The notes: generated by a model from the sequence alone, not told the origin. A stretch of DNA of 64,000 nt from Mytilinidion resinicola (GCF_010093595.1 NW_022985439.1:2686479-2750478), one strand, 5' to 3'; positions 23,202 through 34,917 are shown, numbered from the stretch's first letter. A program made the numbers and translations.

Positions 23202-25067
23202 ATGGACTCGAATATCTGGAACATCTTCCTAGTCCTCGCATTGTTCACTCTCCTGAGAGTATTCGTAGTCCAGAGACGGTCGCTCTTAGTATCAGTCAGT
23301 CGCAACACTTCCTAAATGTCCCTCAATTAACTCCATTTAGCTTTTTTTGCATCTACTTCATCCCATCCGCGATCGTCAGGGCCGCCAGATTTCGGGCCCG
23401 CCGTGGATCTGGGCAAATGGCCACATGATCGACAAGTTCCTGGACGGGCGCGCGAAGAGTAAGGAGTGGCGAGCCTATGGAGCTGTGTATCGGATTTGGT
23501 CTTGTGGTATACCTGAGATGTATGTGAATTGTCCCTGAAACTCTAAAGAATGTGCTACTAAGAGGAAATCAGAGTGATTACGACTGCGGAAGATGTCCGA
23601 GCATTTCACTCCGACTCCGACCAGCACGCAAAATCGCGTTCCAGTAACGGCGGCTGGTTCTTCCATCAACTACTCGGCGAGTGTATGGGTTTGATTAATG
23701 GGAGTAGATGGAAGGAAGTACGTGGGGAATTCCAGCATGCTTTCACTCATCGTGCTGTGATGGACATGAGTCCTTCCATCAGTCAGTACGCACGTGACTA
23801 CGTGAAGGACATCTGCTCTGAAAGTTCCGGTCCTATTGTCGTTCATGCAGCCAACACGTTGGCGAAGTTCCCGTTCTTTTGCACTGCAAAATATTTGTAT
23901 GGCCCTCTAAGCAGAGAGGAGAAAGATGAGCTTTGGGCACTCGGTCAGCGGAATTTGGCATTGATGCGATATGTGCTTGCAGGAGGTATCTACCGATTTG
24001 CGATGTGTAGGTTATTTTGTACTGGCACTGCGAAAGAGCTGGATGTATTCCGGAGGGACTGGTCCAATTTCAATGAGAAGATATACCAGACGCGGAGAAC
24101 TTCTTCTCCGGCATGTCTGATCGTATCGATCTGGAAGCCAGTGAAAGAAGGGACAATGAAGGAATCTGAGGTAAGATGCAATGTATCTCGAGCTCAATGT
24201 ATCTATCTAATCGGAATACTTCAGGTCCTCCAAACCATCAGCGAGATGCTTTTCGCAAACCTCGACGTCTCATCTCACGTTCTTACGTGGTTTGTTACTC
24301 TGCTCGCAGAGAACACGGAGGTGCAGCAGAGACTCCGAGAGGAAGTTGAGAGCTCCAAAGTATCTGGTGTTGTATCAGGAGAGTATTGCAACAGCAAAGA
24401 TAGTCTCCTCCGATCTTGCTGGCTTGAGTCCTTGCGCCTCAGACCCTTCACGAGTATGTTTGATCTCGTCTAAACAGTGGAATATTTCAAAGACTCTAAT
24501 AACGTACGAATAGGTTTCGCCATCCCAGAAAGTTCACCTTCGCCGAAGATCCTAGGTGGATACCAAATTCCAGCAAACGTCAGGCCCCTATCAGTTCTCG
24601 GTGACTTTTTACGCAAGGCTGACCCTGTGTTTAGGCCTCGATCGTAGTTGACACGCACTCTATCAATATTGAAAACCCCCTTTGGGGCGCAGACACTCAC
24701 CAATTCCGCCCAGAAAGATTCGCGGTCATCAAGCCTTCGGAGGTAAGTTCCCTTGACGCATTATTCATCCCGTTCTGGATACTAAGTATACCAAACAGCT
24801 TCGATATAACTTTTTCGCCTTCGGAGTGAGTATTCCTCTCAAACTATATCACTGTCCAATGCTCACCCCAGCCAGTTCGGAACTCGCAAATGCCTAGGCC
24901 AGCACTTTGCCGAAAGCATGCTCAAAACCTTCGTCGTGCACTTACTAGACCACTACACCGTTTCCATTCCCTCACCCTCAAAGCACTCAGGCTCAGGAGA
25001 CTACGATCTGACACGGGATTCATGGGTGCCTACATCAAACGTTCACTTGATCCTGACAAAAATATAA
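23202..25067 (+). CDS. Cytochrome P450 of the ETP cluster
   Basis: Eight exons fit: 23202-23288 (or to 23294), 23341-23519, 23573-24170, 24225-24453, 24514-24578, 24635-24742, 24799-24825 and 24876-25067, for about 494 residues. An N-terminal membrane anchor (NIWNIFLVLALFTLLRVF) is followed by the microsomal P450 body, with FHSDSDQHAKSRSSNGGW, DVSSHVLTWFVTLLAEN in the I-helix region, ESLRLRPF (ExxR), FRPERF (PERF) and the heme loop FGFGTRKCLG, whose cysteine exon is preceded by a nine-codon exon. All key residues are intact although the gene looks broken without splicing. GliC- and GliF-type P450s oxidise the diketopiperazine before sulfur entry or afterwards; only one P450 is seen here. It converges on the GST gene with 47 bases between the stops. 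Confidence 0.85.
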
Positions 25068-25114
25068 CCAATCAATCATTCAACCAATGTTGCATCCCCG
25101 TCTTCATGCTACAT

Positions 25115-26071
25115 TTACGATCCTCCATGCCCAAACCCACCCACCCTCTTCACCGCTTTCCGCACATACCCCAGCTCTGCAACCTTCTCACTCCACCCTC
25201 TCAGCCTCGGCCACTCACTGAACTCAATCTTCGCCATAGCCGCCACCTTCACATTCGCATGCGGCCAGATCGCAAAGTCCGCTATCGTCGGCCGATCACC
25301 CAGCGCAATCCACTCCTGGCCCGGCTCGCCGAGGCGGGCTTCAAGCACATCGTAGTCCTTCCTAATCCAGCCGACCAAGATAGCGAGAGCGTCCGAGTCG
25401 GCGGGGAGTTTAGGGAGGAGCATGAGCCACGTCTTCCCAGTCGCACTGTCAACCATAAACAAGTTTCGTTAGCATAGTTTTATCTTCTTGAAAATGGGTT
25501 TAGGAATGGAGAGTTGGGAATCACATACCCCAGCCCAGCAGTATACCCCATCAGCCAGCTCAGCACGGCGCCCCTTTCCTCATCCCCCTTTCCGCTGAAC
25601 ACGCCCTCTTTGTCCCACTTCTCCGCGAGGTAGAGCAGGCATGCGGAGCTGTCGAATAGGTTCACAGACGCGGAGGAGGGCAGGGGGTCTTCCATTGCCG
25701 GCACCATTTTGTACGGGTTTACCTTGTGGAACCAGGTTTCGTTGGACGTGGAGATGATGATGTGGATGTGGTGGGGGATCTGCAGCGCTTCGAGGAGGAT
25801 GAGGGGTTTCAGCGTGTTGACGGTGTTGGTGGCGTTGGCTGAAATGTTAGAGAGTGGTAGTTTTTGGGGTAGAACGTGGGAAAAGGAGGTGGGAGATTGG
25901 AGATGCTGGAACTGGGGAGAGTGTAACGCGAAAAGGGAAATGGGGTGAGTTGGATTCTGTAGAGGAGAATTCGGTGTTACCTGTTTTCACATAGAGCGTG
26001 ATCTTGTCATTTGCTATTAAAGGGTGTATCGAGTAATCGACATCGCCGTTCGTGGTGCCATTGGTCGTCAT
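25115..26071 (-). CDS. gliG: GliG-like glutathione S-transferase
   Basis: Exons 26071-25981, 25838-25529 and 25445-25115 give 243 residues. The N-terminal thioredoxin-like domain contains KITLYVKT, VNPYKMVPAMED (the cis-Pro turn) and LFDSSACLLYLAEKW (glutathione-binding Asp/Ser). The helical C-terminal domain has RPTIADFAIWPHANV, the conserved N-capping motif of GSTs. GliG conjugates two glutathiones to the oxidised diketopiperazine, which brings in the sulfur. The tail-to-tail arrangement with the P450 fits consecutive steps. Function by family and context is strong; regiochemistry is not visible. Confidence 0.88.
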
Positions 26072-26530
26072 CCTAAGAACTTTTGGGGCGCTGTGGGAAG
26101 CAATAGTAGTAGTAGTTTGGAGGTGTAGCTTATGTAATCGGCTATTGGAAAGAATGACTAGGCAATAGAGCAAGAAGTTGTAGCTGTCTAGAATTGAAAT
26201 GTATGGAAGAAGCGGGTTTATATATGATGTTCATTTCGGCCAATATTTGCACTCCGTCTTCCCCGTGTTCACCGCAATGGTTTCATAATGGGGATTATAT
26301 CACGGAACTTGAGTATACGTATATCATAGTCAAGTATTGACTAACTTCATCTCATTTATCCGCTATATTGCGGCATAGAGTCTCATATTTCTTCGTGTCA
26401 TAACTTCGTTCCCTTTCCACTTCTTGGTTCCAAACCCCAACTCGAAACGTTTAGCACAAAACCAGTGCAAATGGAGGTGCGCCCTCTAGAAAGAGAAATG
26501 GGTATCACATAAACAATCCCCACACGGTAC
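26072..26530. other. Intergenic between two minus-strand cluster genes
   Basis: It holds the GST promoter and the 3' flank of the seven-TM gene. No gene seen; ttcggccaat near 26237 is a TCGG-type element without a partner. Confidence 0.4.
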
Positions 26531-27861
26531 TTAAACTGCGTTATCACCGAGAGTATCATGCTTCGATGAAGGCACCGCCCAGCCGTGCGAAACATGAGCC
26601 TGCTCCGGCTCCACTATGTGTTCTTCACTACCCCTCTCCATTGAGAATGTGCTCTTATCAGACGACTTCTCGCTCTCCTGGTAGCCCTCCGTACCAATGA
26701 AAGCAGGCGAGGTGATGAATGAGATATTCTTCGGTAGTTGAGGCGAGCTATCTGGTCCAGACCGCTTAGAGCTGCTACCATACGGCTTCCCATATGACTG
26801 CTTCTCCGAGCCATTGGAGTCTCGTTTTGACGACGAGAAACGGGATGAGAGACGCGATCGAGGGCTGAGCAGGCTCTTGGTGTAGGAACTAATGCGGGAG
26901 CGAACGCTGGCAAAGCGCGCCATTACGGGTGGGAAGGCAGGGATAGACACGGCGGTGATGCCGCAGCAGACTTCAAGGATCTCGAGGAAGAAGGCGAGCC
27001 ACATGGAGTAGGTTGCGTCGGTATCGTCGATCTTGACAAGGTCGATGAGGCAAGTTACGCGGAGGATTGAGCAGAGGGTTGCGCTAAGGGTATTTAGCAG
27101 GTGTTTAGTGCAGAATAAGTTAAACACTGCTTACATGAGACCGAGGAGGAAGATCATGGAAACGTAGAGCTTGCGGCGGACACTGGTGTGAAGCTTCCAG
27201 ACAGGGTACAGAGGAAGTAGGAGGATGAAGAAATCGAGGATGACATGAGCAATTCCTCCGCCGCCGCACATCTTATTCTGGTCGATGCAAGAGCCCGATT
27301 CCATTGGGTTCCAGAGTTTGTCCATAGGGATGCACTCGCCCATGATACTGCCGAAAAGGGCAAACCACCAGCCGGATACCATGGCCATAAGTGCATAGGC
27401 GCAGTATTTGACCCATGGTTGGGCGATTCCAAAAATGCGTACGTAGAAGGCGAGAATTGATAGCTGCGTGACGACGACTGCCGATCCCCATAGGATACCA
27501 GAGGCAACTGCACCAGACTACTCCAAATATGATTAGTTAGAGTACTTAAAAGAGATATAAGTCTTGTTACCTTTGCAAATATAACAAAGTTCCCTGGCCC
27601 AATCTCAGTAATGTGAGATCCCAAACCACCCAATACTACGCATACGACGATATCTGCGTATAGTGCATAGCCTAGAGCGAGGGCAATAGTGACTAGCCAG
27701 TCATCAGGGGCAAGCTTCTGCTTGGTTATATGCCTCGAATATAATCTTGTGAAGACTGCCATTGTCGCTAGAGGGAGCAGGATGGCGGGGACCACGGTTA
27801 GAGTGAGCTGCGGCCCATTTGTGGGAGTAAAAACTCGAGTGCCTGGGTATAGGAAACTCAT
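26531..27861 (-). CDS. Rhodopsin-like (PTH11/SAT4-type) seven-TM protein
   Basis: Exons 27861-27571, 27517-27135 and 27083-26531 give 408 residues with matching phases. Seven hydrophobic segments span residues ~20-285, for example VVPAILLPLATMAVFTRLYS, LVTIALALGYALYADIVVCV and ILDFFILLLPLYPVW. The intracellular signature DDW after the first helix and the CxxxxxMCGGGG-type loop are typical of the fungal rhodopsin-like integral membrane family. A Ser-rich basic cytoplasmic tail of ~125 residues follows. The family is often hypothetical or linked to sensing. It sits between the GST and a methyltransferase inside the ETP cluster; a role in signalling or tolerance is only inference. Confidence 0.75.
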
Positions 27862-28006
27862 ATTGGTAATGTGTGGATGCTCGTTCAGTGAAGAGGAGTG
27901 ATAAGATGGAAAGTGAAGAAGTCACGGGGTTGAAAGAGCAAAAGACTTCTGTGCAGAGAGATGCAAGACGGAGGAGGTGAGATTATACATAGGCAGCGAG
28001 AATAGT

Positions 28007-28034
28007 TACCGACCAGGGACGGGCTGGGTCGGTA
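28007..28034. promoter_or_regulatory. Inverted repeat TACCGACC-N12-GGTCGGTA
   Basis: A perfect 8-base inverted repeat with a 12-base spacer lies about 150 bases upstream of the seven-TM gene start. Its CCG/CGG half sites fit a Zn2Cys6-type operator, but no binding is shown. Confidence 0.35.
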
Positions 28035-28067
28035 TTCACTCCAACGAACCCCGAAGATAGCAGACAC

Positions 28068-29297
28068 CGGACTGGCTAGGGTAGTTCCTTGAAGGTTCTC
28101 GAGATATGCGTGAGGTACCCCACCACGCCTCCCTCCCTTGCTGGACGACTGCGTCGACCACGTCCACGTCGAGCACTGATGGCCGTTAGATCATTTAGGT
28201 GAGGTCACAGCGGTTGCAGAAGCTGATCCTAGCGAGTGGCTAGCAGAGACCTAAGTTGGTGAAGTCGTGCATGCCGAGCTGCAAGGACTCGTAACTCGTA
28301 CTCTAAGGCTTCGTATCAAGTCCGTAGTGTCCAGCCTTGCGTCCAACCGAGGAACATTTTACGGACGGCGATGGCCGGGTGCCGACGTCATGGACTAGAA
28401 TGCCGGATCGTATCAAAGTGGAAGTCGTGCCACGACCAGCTGATTTAGGGTCGATTCTTTGGCCGCATGAGGAGGGGTTGGGGTGAATTTGGTGTTGTCT
28501 CTGATCGACACGGACATTCCCCAACATGCTCTAGCGGCTGCTGAGATCGACCCCACACCTTCCTTTCCGGGTGGCGCCGCGATCGGCAACGGAGTTTTCC
28601 TGTTTCGTCTGAACCCCAGATTTAGCCATGGTCCAGCCACGGGGACATCGCGAGGGGTCCACGTTCCAAGATTCAGGGTCCTGCTGTGAAGCAACATCAG
28701 CTCTTAGTACTGATGAACAAATACGCGAAGAAGGTGATGTGGCCATATAGGAGACCCAAAAAGTATTCTCCACGAGGTCGGATTTGTGATATCGACAGAT
28801 AGAATACAACGTTTGCTTGACACTTCTTCTGAAGCCTGTAAGATGTCAGCCCGATGTCTCTCCTAGGTTCAACCCTGGCGGCAATACAGTATGTCTCACC
28901 AGGGGAGACGTGGGGTTCTTCGCTACGTCGCCTTCTGCCCGTCCCCGCACCCTATCAGACAGGATTCAGAACCTTGTGTGCCAATTCTAACACTCCTACA
29001 GCAAGCAACTCTTTCGCCTCGGTGCCTCTCATCGGTCAGAAAGTAGATCCTCTAATCTGCGGATGGCGCTGCGGCGCAGGACTCTGAGTATATTGACCGA
29101 GTCGACCTTTCCCAATTAGTACCCACCCATAGACACATCGCGTCCACTGCTATATAGTCGCGTCTTGAGAGTACCTACTTTGCATATTCAAGTTTATTCA
29201 CTTATCACCTGGTGCTCTAAACCTATTCAATACACGCCTAAACCTACTCACACTTTCACCTCAACCTTTAATTCTATCCACCCACACAAGCTTCGAC
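28068..29297. other. Intergenic, divergent promoters
   Basis: 1.2 kb between the seven-TM gene (minus) and the first methyltransferase (plus). Open frames in it have no domain features and I see no remnant of a second P450 or an O-methyltransferase. CATCGGTC at 29030 and GACCGAGTCGACC near 29094 are candidate CGG elements. Confidence 0.4.
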
Positions 29298-30222
29298 ATG
29301 GCGCCTCACGCAGATGAAGCCTCGACAACTCACTCCGCCTTCGACGCGGCGATGGAAAAGAAAGGCGAAGACGAATACACCCGCCTGCGGAAACAACACG
29401 ATCTCTTCAAGATCGCCGTGGATGGTAACTTCATCCAAGTGCCCCTCCCCACCGACAGGCCCATCAAGATCATCGACTCGGCCACCAACGACGGCACCTG
29501 GCTGGTGGAAGTCGGGAAGCAGTACCCCAACGCGACTCTAGTCGGCGCCGACAACAATCCAGCCCACTTCACCCAGATCAAGAACCTGCCCTCTAGCTTG
29601 AGCTTCAAGACACAGTCGATTTTTGAGGCGTGGCCCGCCGAGGACAAGGAGGCGTATGATCTTGTGCATCAGCGATGTATCCTTGCGCTATTCAGTCCAG
29701 CGCAGGGACAGCAGGCGATTGAGGGCCTATACTCGCTGGTGAAGCCGGGCGGGTACATCCAGATCATTGAGGGTGATCTACTATCATTTGATGGAGGCGC
29801 GGATAAGCCCGGCATGGCGGCCCTCATGGACTTCTGCGAGAAAGCCTTCCCGAAGGCGGGGATGAACAATACCGCGGGTAGGTATCTAAAAGATTGGCTG
29901 GAGACCGCGGGCGCGACGGATGTGCAGAGTAAGATCATCTCGTATGAGATGGGCGCGGCGGCCAAGACGAAGGATATGAAGGAGGCGACGACGGATCATA
30001 TCATGGATATGATTGGGAACATTGAGAAGGTTGCTGCGAGTAAGTCTTACCTACCTCTCGGCTTAGAGAGGGGAAGCGGAAGCTGACATGAAAATAGTGA
30101 TTCCAAATTACTGGTTCACTCCAGAAGACTTTGGCAAGTTGAAGGCGGTGGTTTACGACGATATGCAAAAGGTCGGCAACACGTGGCGGTACCACTTGGC
30201 GACGGGGAAGAAGCCCGCATGA
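29298..30222 (+). CDS. LaeA/GliN-like SAM methyltransferase 1
   Basis: Exons 29298-30039 and 30098-30222 give 288 residues. It opens with the family signature around EYTRLRKQHDLFKIA and FIQVPL. The SAM-binding motif I is seen as KIIDSATNDGTWLVEVG, then LVGADN for motif II and LVKPGGYIQIIEG for the later strand. This is the group that includes LaeA, the amide N-methyltransferase GliN and the thiol methyltransferase GtmA/TmtA. The reaction (N- or S-methylation) cannot be chosen from sequence alone. A paralogue with the same layout lies at 33710-34600. Confidence 0.8.
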
Positions 30223-31546
30223 GCACTATTATGCTGTCCCCGAGGGGATTCTGGAGGCGTTCAGTGATTAGGAGTTCTGTTTTTATGGCGTCCAGTTGAT
30301 TGAAGGTTGATAATGATGAGCACCTCGCCTAGAATGCCACTGCGGTTGCGGCGTAGGCGGCTATTGACCCCCAACCTTGTATATGCAGATAGCAAAAACG
30401 CTCTTCTTAGATGCATTTACTAGTACTAAGGCTTCCACATTAGTATGAAGTCATTTTGTGACACTTTGTTAAGCGCGCTACTTTGCATAATTAGCAAGAA
30501 GCGTAACCAACCATCACCTTTTTACCCATAAGCAGCAGGCTTACCCAATATTTCTTACTGAGATGTTAAATTATTATGCCCGAATCCGGGTCTTCCGGAA
30601 TGACGAAGAATGCGAGACATAGAGCTAATCTGACCCGATATTACTTGCCATCTCAATCAACAGAATCGAGAGATATTAGCACAGCCAGGATAAGCAACGG
30701 CCTGAGGTCAAGCCCTCTCTCCTCACCAGGCCTCATCAAGCATCCTCCGGTACTTGCCAAGTCGTCTCCAAGCACTGCCCGGCCCTTGGCATATTGTTTC
30801 CAAATTAACCAAATTAGCACCTCCGTCCGGATGTGTGCGATATAGTAAAGACCCAGGGACCAAGGGACGCACCTCGCCGATCTAAGACGCTTGAAAGCGA
30901 TTGGACATGCGCCATGTCGGTTGGCGCAGAGCAGCCACCAAGCCACTCCCGTGGGCATGGACCTAGACCGGGTCTGAGTCGATGACGTTCGCACCAGCAA
31001 TCCATGCATCAAACGTGCAGGGCGCTGAACGTGGCGAGTTTAGCTTACGGACTCCGGCACTTTGCTTTGGGGGCCAAGATAGAGACGTTCCAGGGCTTGG
31101 GGACGTGGTTGGTTGAGCGCCTGCTTCGCATAGCTCAGCTTGCTCACCTGTCCCCCACCAGGCGGAGCAAATTAGTCGGCTTTACCTCGTATTGGATATT
31201 AATGCGTAGAGTGGGTGACGCTGAGCTCTGCTGCCACGAGCGAGCCCTGGAGGAGAAATCCTGGAGACGATCGCCGCGGCGCGATCATCGATGCTCTCGA
31301 CCTCATGATCCATGCCCCAATTAAATCTCAACCCTCTATACTGGTCCCTGAAACCTAGATATTCGGACTTCGGTCCGGCTACCTCGCAACTGCTTCAGCC
31401 CCGCGATATTGCAGGGGAGCTTCAGCATCGTGGTGTGATAGTGCTAACGTCACATATACCGAAGCTAGACCCTACTGTCAAGATTGCATCTCATCTCTTG
31501 CTGTAGTGTTTCTTTCTGTCCCACACAAATCCTCCATATCGATACA
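30223..31546. other. Intergenic before the cluster regulator
   Basis: 1.3 kb without a supported gene. It includes the candidate operator at 31364-31377. Frames near 30576-31324 are long but have no recognisable domain. Confidence 0.4.
31364..31377. promoter_or_regulatory. CGGAC-TTCG-GTCCG inverted element upstream of regulator
   Basis: A 5-base inverted repeat of CGG type lies about 170 bases upstream of the Zn2Cys6 gene start. It could be an autoregulatory site. Its two halves reappear in the GliI/prenyltransferase promoter. Confidence 0.4.
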
Positions 31547-33100
31547 ATGCCCGAACCAATTTCTTCATCAGCGGGAAGGAATATGAATGAGCGCAGGCTT
31601 TCTCGTGCTGGGGAGCAGCATGGCGCGAACCAGGAACGAAAACTTCGATCGGCATGCGACGCCTGCCATAGTGCGAAAATACGCTGCTCGGGCGGTGCTG
31701 TACCGTGTACAAGATGTGAAAGAGAGTGAGTGGTGCCTTTGTACCATCGATCCAGTGGAAGCTCGAGGGCTGACATGTTGAAGTGGCGTGCAATGCCACT
31801 ACAGCTTCCGCGCGAACCTTGGAAAGCCAAAAGGAAGCTTGAACAAGAAGACTTTGGAGCGGCTACGAAGGAATGCCGAGCAGCAGGCTGCTTTAGATCC
31901 AGCACCAGGACATGCGAGAGCGCAGTCCATCTCGAACTCGCCAAGTCATAACAGCTACGAACGGAACCAGCAGTTTCCGGAAAGCACTGGCAGTATGAGC
32001 ATGCAGCGGACCATGTCTGCGTGCGATCCAATCTCCACATTGTCGATGCCTCCGCAGCAGCCGTCTACTCCTCTTTCTCCTGCGAACTTGGACGATATCA
32101 TGGGACTCGGAAATAACTCATTGAGCGACAATTCTGGCTTCTCCAACTTGTCGATGTTTGACGATAGCATGCCGGATTTCCACGATTCGATTGACGTGAT
32201 GCACCCCTTCTCCCCAAAATTCCCCTCAAGAGCGGTATGTTTTGTCCGAATTCGGTTTCCACAACCTCGTAGCTGATCAATTCATAGCCCACTCCACCAA
32301 GATTGCACTCATACACCTCTGTCCAGTCCATTCGACCGACCAGCTGCGAGTCTTCTTCCGACGACTCGTCAGACTCCGAATCAGACGAATGCAAAAAGCT
32401 CGAGGCCTTTACTCTCTTCGCATCCGCGTGTACACGAAAAGCCCAGCCTTCCGTCCCACCGCTCTACATGTCCCGTCACGACAGCTTTGCCTCTAATTGG
32501 GGCGCACAAGACTCTTACAACCCGATGCCCTCACCCACAACCACCGACTCGCAATCTTCACGTTCCCATACGCGCGTCGGCTCGCTATCTTGTGCATGCG
32601 CCTGCTTTCAGACGCTCACAGAGCAGCTATGCCAAATACGAGTCGCAGAAACGCAGCAGACAAGTCCTTATAGAGCTGCGGCCGGCATCGATACCACCCT
32701 CCACCGCACCACCTCGACTTTGACCTCGGTCTCCGCATTCCTCTCTTGCCCTGTTTGTTCCACCGATTTGCACGTCTTCTCAATCGCGTCTATGCTGCTC
32801 TCGACGACGCTCACACTTAGCGAGGCGCTGGTGACGCCAGGGCCGCAGCTTGACATCCGCATAGGCAACTATGCAGCGTCAGGGGCGCTCGGCGAGGTGG
32901 TCAAAACGGTGCTTGTGAGTACAGAGCTAGGGAAGCTGAAAGAGTTGCTGGCGGTGTACGGGCGTAAGGTGGACTGCCTGCAGGGCGAGGCGGCGCATGT
33001 TGATTTCCTGCGGTTTCAGGCGCGGAATCTGGATCGCGAGTTGAGGCAGATGACGAAGAGGGTGGCGGTGCCTGATTTGAGGGCGATAGCGAGGCGATGA
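31547..33100 (+). CDS. gliZ: Zn2Cys6 cluster regulator, AflR/GliZ-like
   Basis: Exons 31547-31725, 31784-32234 and 32288-33100 give 480 residues. Cys residues 37, 40, 47, 54, 57 and 64 form a perfect C-X2-C-X6-C-X6-C-X2-C-X6-C zinc cluster; the fifth-to-sixth segment is joined across the first intron. The linker [20 protein letters not shown] is the basic region typical of the AflR group. The middle is Ser/Pro/Gln-rich and the C-terminal ~170 residues (from [14 protein letters not shown]) match the AflR-type regulatory half in layout. Role: pathway-specific activator of the surrounding genes (known for GliZ/SirZ; inferred here). Confidence 0.87.
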
Positions 33101-33709
33101 GATTTCATTCAAGCTGCTCGGAACTCTGTGATCATTGGTGTTTGGTGTTCGATGTTTGACCAGGTACCTGGCGTTGCATGGATATATTTTCGTCTGCGAT
33201 TTTGAGATTGGCTAAGATCAGCGTTGCTGGATCATGAATACCCGTTCCATTTACTATGTTAGTTAGCATGACACTCAACTTTTTGACAGTAATCAAGCAT
33301 TGCGTGCGAAGAAGCTCCACCTCGAATCACCAAGCTTAAGCAAGCGTATCCTGCATCTCACCTTGGAAGCTTAGAACTGACGTCCATCCTGGCTCCTCGA
33401 AACCACGTGTGAAACCCAGGGTTTGGATCCTACAAATCGAATCCGGACAGCAGGGTAGCTAGGTCTCTATGCTCAGCAAGGGTGTCCCCAAATTAGCTTC
33501 CAATGTCCGCAGACTCCACACGTGATATCAAAATACTCACCGAGACCGCGCACGCCTCCGATTGGCGCGAATGCTCAAAAGTCCGCAAATGGCCTGTACA
33601 AAACAGCGACTGTTCAATACTTGAAGCTCTAACGACATCGCCATCAATCAGTATCATCTTAAACCATCTCAACACTCTTCGCAGAACACTCATCAAACCT
33701 CCACTTACA
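33101..33709. other. Promoter region of methyltransferase 2
   Basis: 600 bases; the frame of the methyltransferase remains open upstream to 33503, but the family alignment begins near 33710. TCACCGAGACCG near 33538 and TCCGGAC near 33442 are CGG-type elements. Confidence 0.4.
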
Positions 33710-34600
33710 ATGGCACCCCACGCCGAAGACGCCGTCCTCTCCCCAACCACTTCTCTCCCCGTAAAAGACACCTACCGCGGCCCGCGCCACGGCCTCGAGT
33801 ACCACCGTCTCCGCACACAGCACGACCTAGTCCTCCACCAAGAAAACGGGAAGCTGATCCAATCGCCCCTGGACCTGTCCCGCACCAACCCCCCCCTCCG
33901 CATCCTCGACTCCGCCACCGGCGACGGCCAATGGATCGTCGAAGTCGCCGCGACGGTCTCCGCAACCGCCGAGCTCGTCGGCGCCGACATCGCGCCGCAG
34001 CACTTCCTCCCCGCCGCCAGCCTACCCAAAAACCTCAGCCTAATCACCCAGAGCATCTTCAACCCGTGGCCGGCCGAGTTCAAGGAGCGCTTCGATCTGA
34101 GCCACCAGCGCTTCGTGCTGGCCGTGGCGTCGGACGTGACCGCGCAGGAGGCGGTGGGGCATCTGTTCGCGACGGTGAAGCCGGGTGGGTGGATCGAGCT
34201 GCACGAGGGCGACATGGAGACGATCCTCGAGGGGCCGGAGCACCCAGCCATGATGAAGTTCCGCGACGTGATGGTCAGGGCGTGGAGGGGGCTGGGGCAT
34301 CAGCCGTCGCCGGGGCCGACGCTGGAGGCGAAGCTGGAGGCGGTGGGCGCGGTGGAGATCGCGTTGAAAGTGCAGAATCTCAGGGCCGGGCCGATGGCGG
34401 AGGATAGAGTCCAGGGCGAGCGGGCGGTGTTGACGTTGCTGGGATTGTTGGATAGTATTCGTTTGTTTGTGGGGAGTAAGCCTGGGTTTTGGTTTTCGGC
34501 GGCTCAGTTCGATGAGTTGAGGGCAGATTTGGAGGCTGAGTTAAGGACGGTGGGGAATTCGTGGAATTTTCATATTGCGTGGGGGAGGAAGGCGGAGTAG
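33710..34600 (+). CDS. LaeA/GliN-like SAM methyltransferase 2
   Basis: A single exon of 296 residues starting MAPHAED, the same opening as methyltransferase 1 (MAPHADE). Motifs: LEYHRLRTQHDLVLHQ, LIQSPLDL, ILDSATGDGQWIVEV (SAM motif I), LVGADI and TVKPGGWIELHEGD. It is markedly GC-rich at third positions compared with its paralogue, and introns are absent. The start at 33710 was chosen by this shared N-terminus over an upstream Met at 33503. Probable N- or S-methyltransferase of the ETP pathway; S-methylation would serve as off-switch or detoxification (known for GtmA-type enzymes, inferred here). Confidence 0.8.
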   Translation: MAPHAEDAVLSPTTSLPVKDTYRGPRHGLEYHRLRTQHDLVLHQENGKLIQSPLDLSRTNPPLRILDSATGDGQWIVEVAATVSATAELVGADIAPQHFLPAASLPKNLSLITQSIFNPWPAEFKERFDLSHQRFVLAVASDVTAQEAVGHLFATVKPGGWIELHEGDMETILEGPEHPAMMKFRDVMVRAWRGLGHQPSPGPTLEAKLEAVGAVEIALKVQNLRAGPMAEDRVQGERAVLTLLGLLDSIRLFVGSKPGFWFSAAQFDELRADLEAELRTVGNSWNFHIAWGRKAE

Positions 34601-34917
34601 AGACGGTGTCGAATCCTGCCCTTTGGCTTTGGGGTGGTTTCGCTGGGCATTGTTGTATTTTACGGCGTATGGAGTGCAAGTTTGAATACTTTGAACCGTT
34701 ATAAGACCTATGTACGAACCTTCTGCATAGATGCACGATTCGGATTGTCAACCGGGTTTATTCCCCGAAATTAAACAAAACAAAAGGTACAAATAAGTGC
34801 GAACCCCTGAAGTAAATCCATCAATACCGGGTCCCTCTTTGGTCAAATCTGCGAAAAGAAGAAGATAACATTCGTCATTCGATGCCCCGTCTGGAATCGT
34901 AAAAAATCACAAATAAA

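Noticed and set aside
23202..25067. P450 as a pseudogene
   Set aside because: All interruptions are removed by introns with canonical sites and matching phases; hallmark residues are intact.
28303..28809. Overlapping frames on both strands near 28.5 kb
   Set aside because: No domain, no splice-consistent model; probably intergenic.
30576..31324. Possible remnant of a second P450 or methyltransferase between cluster genes
   Set aside because: No P450 or SAM motif appears in any frame, so there is no support for a missing gliF or gliM homologue here.
33503..33709. Upstream start for methyltransferase 2
   Set aside because: Sequence before 33710 does not resemble the family, and the paralogue begins with the same MAPHA at the downstream start.
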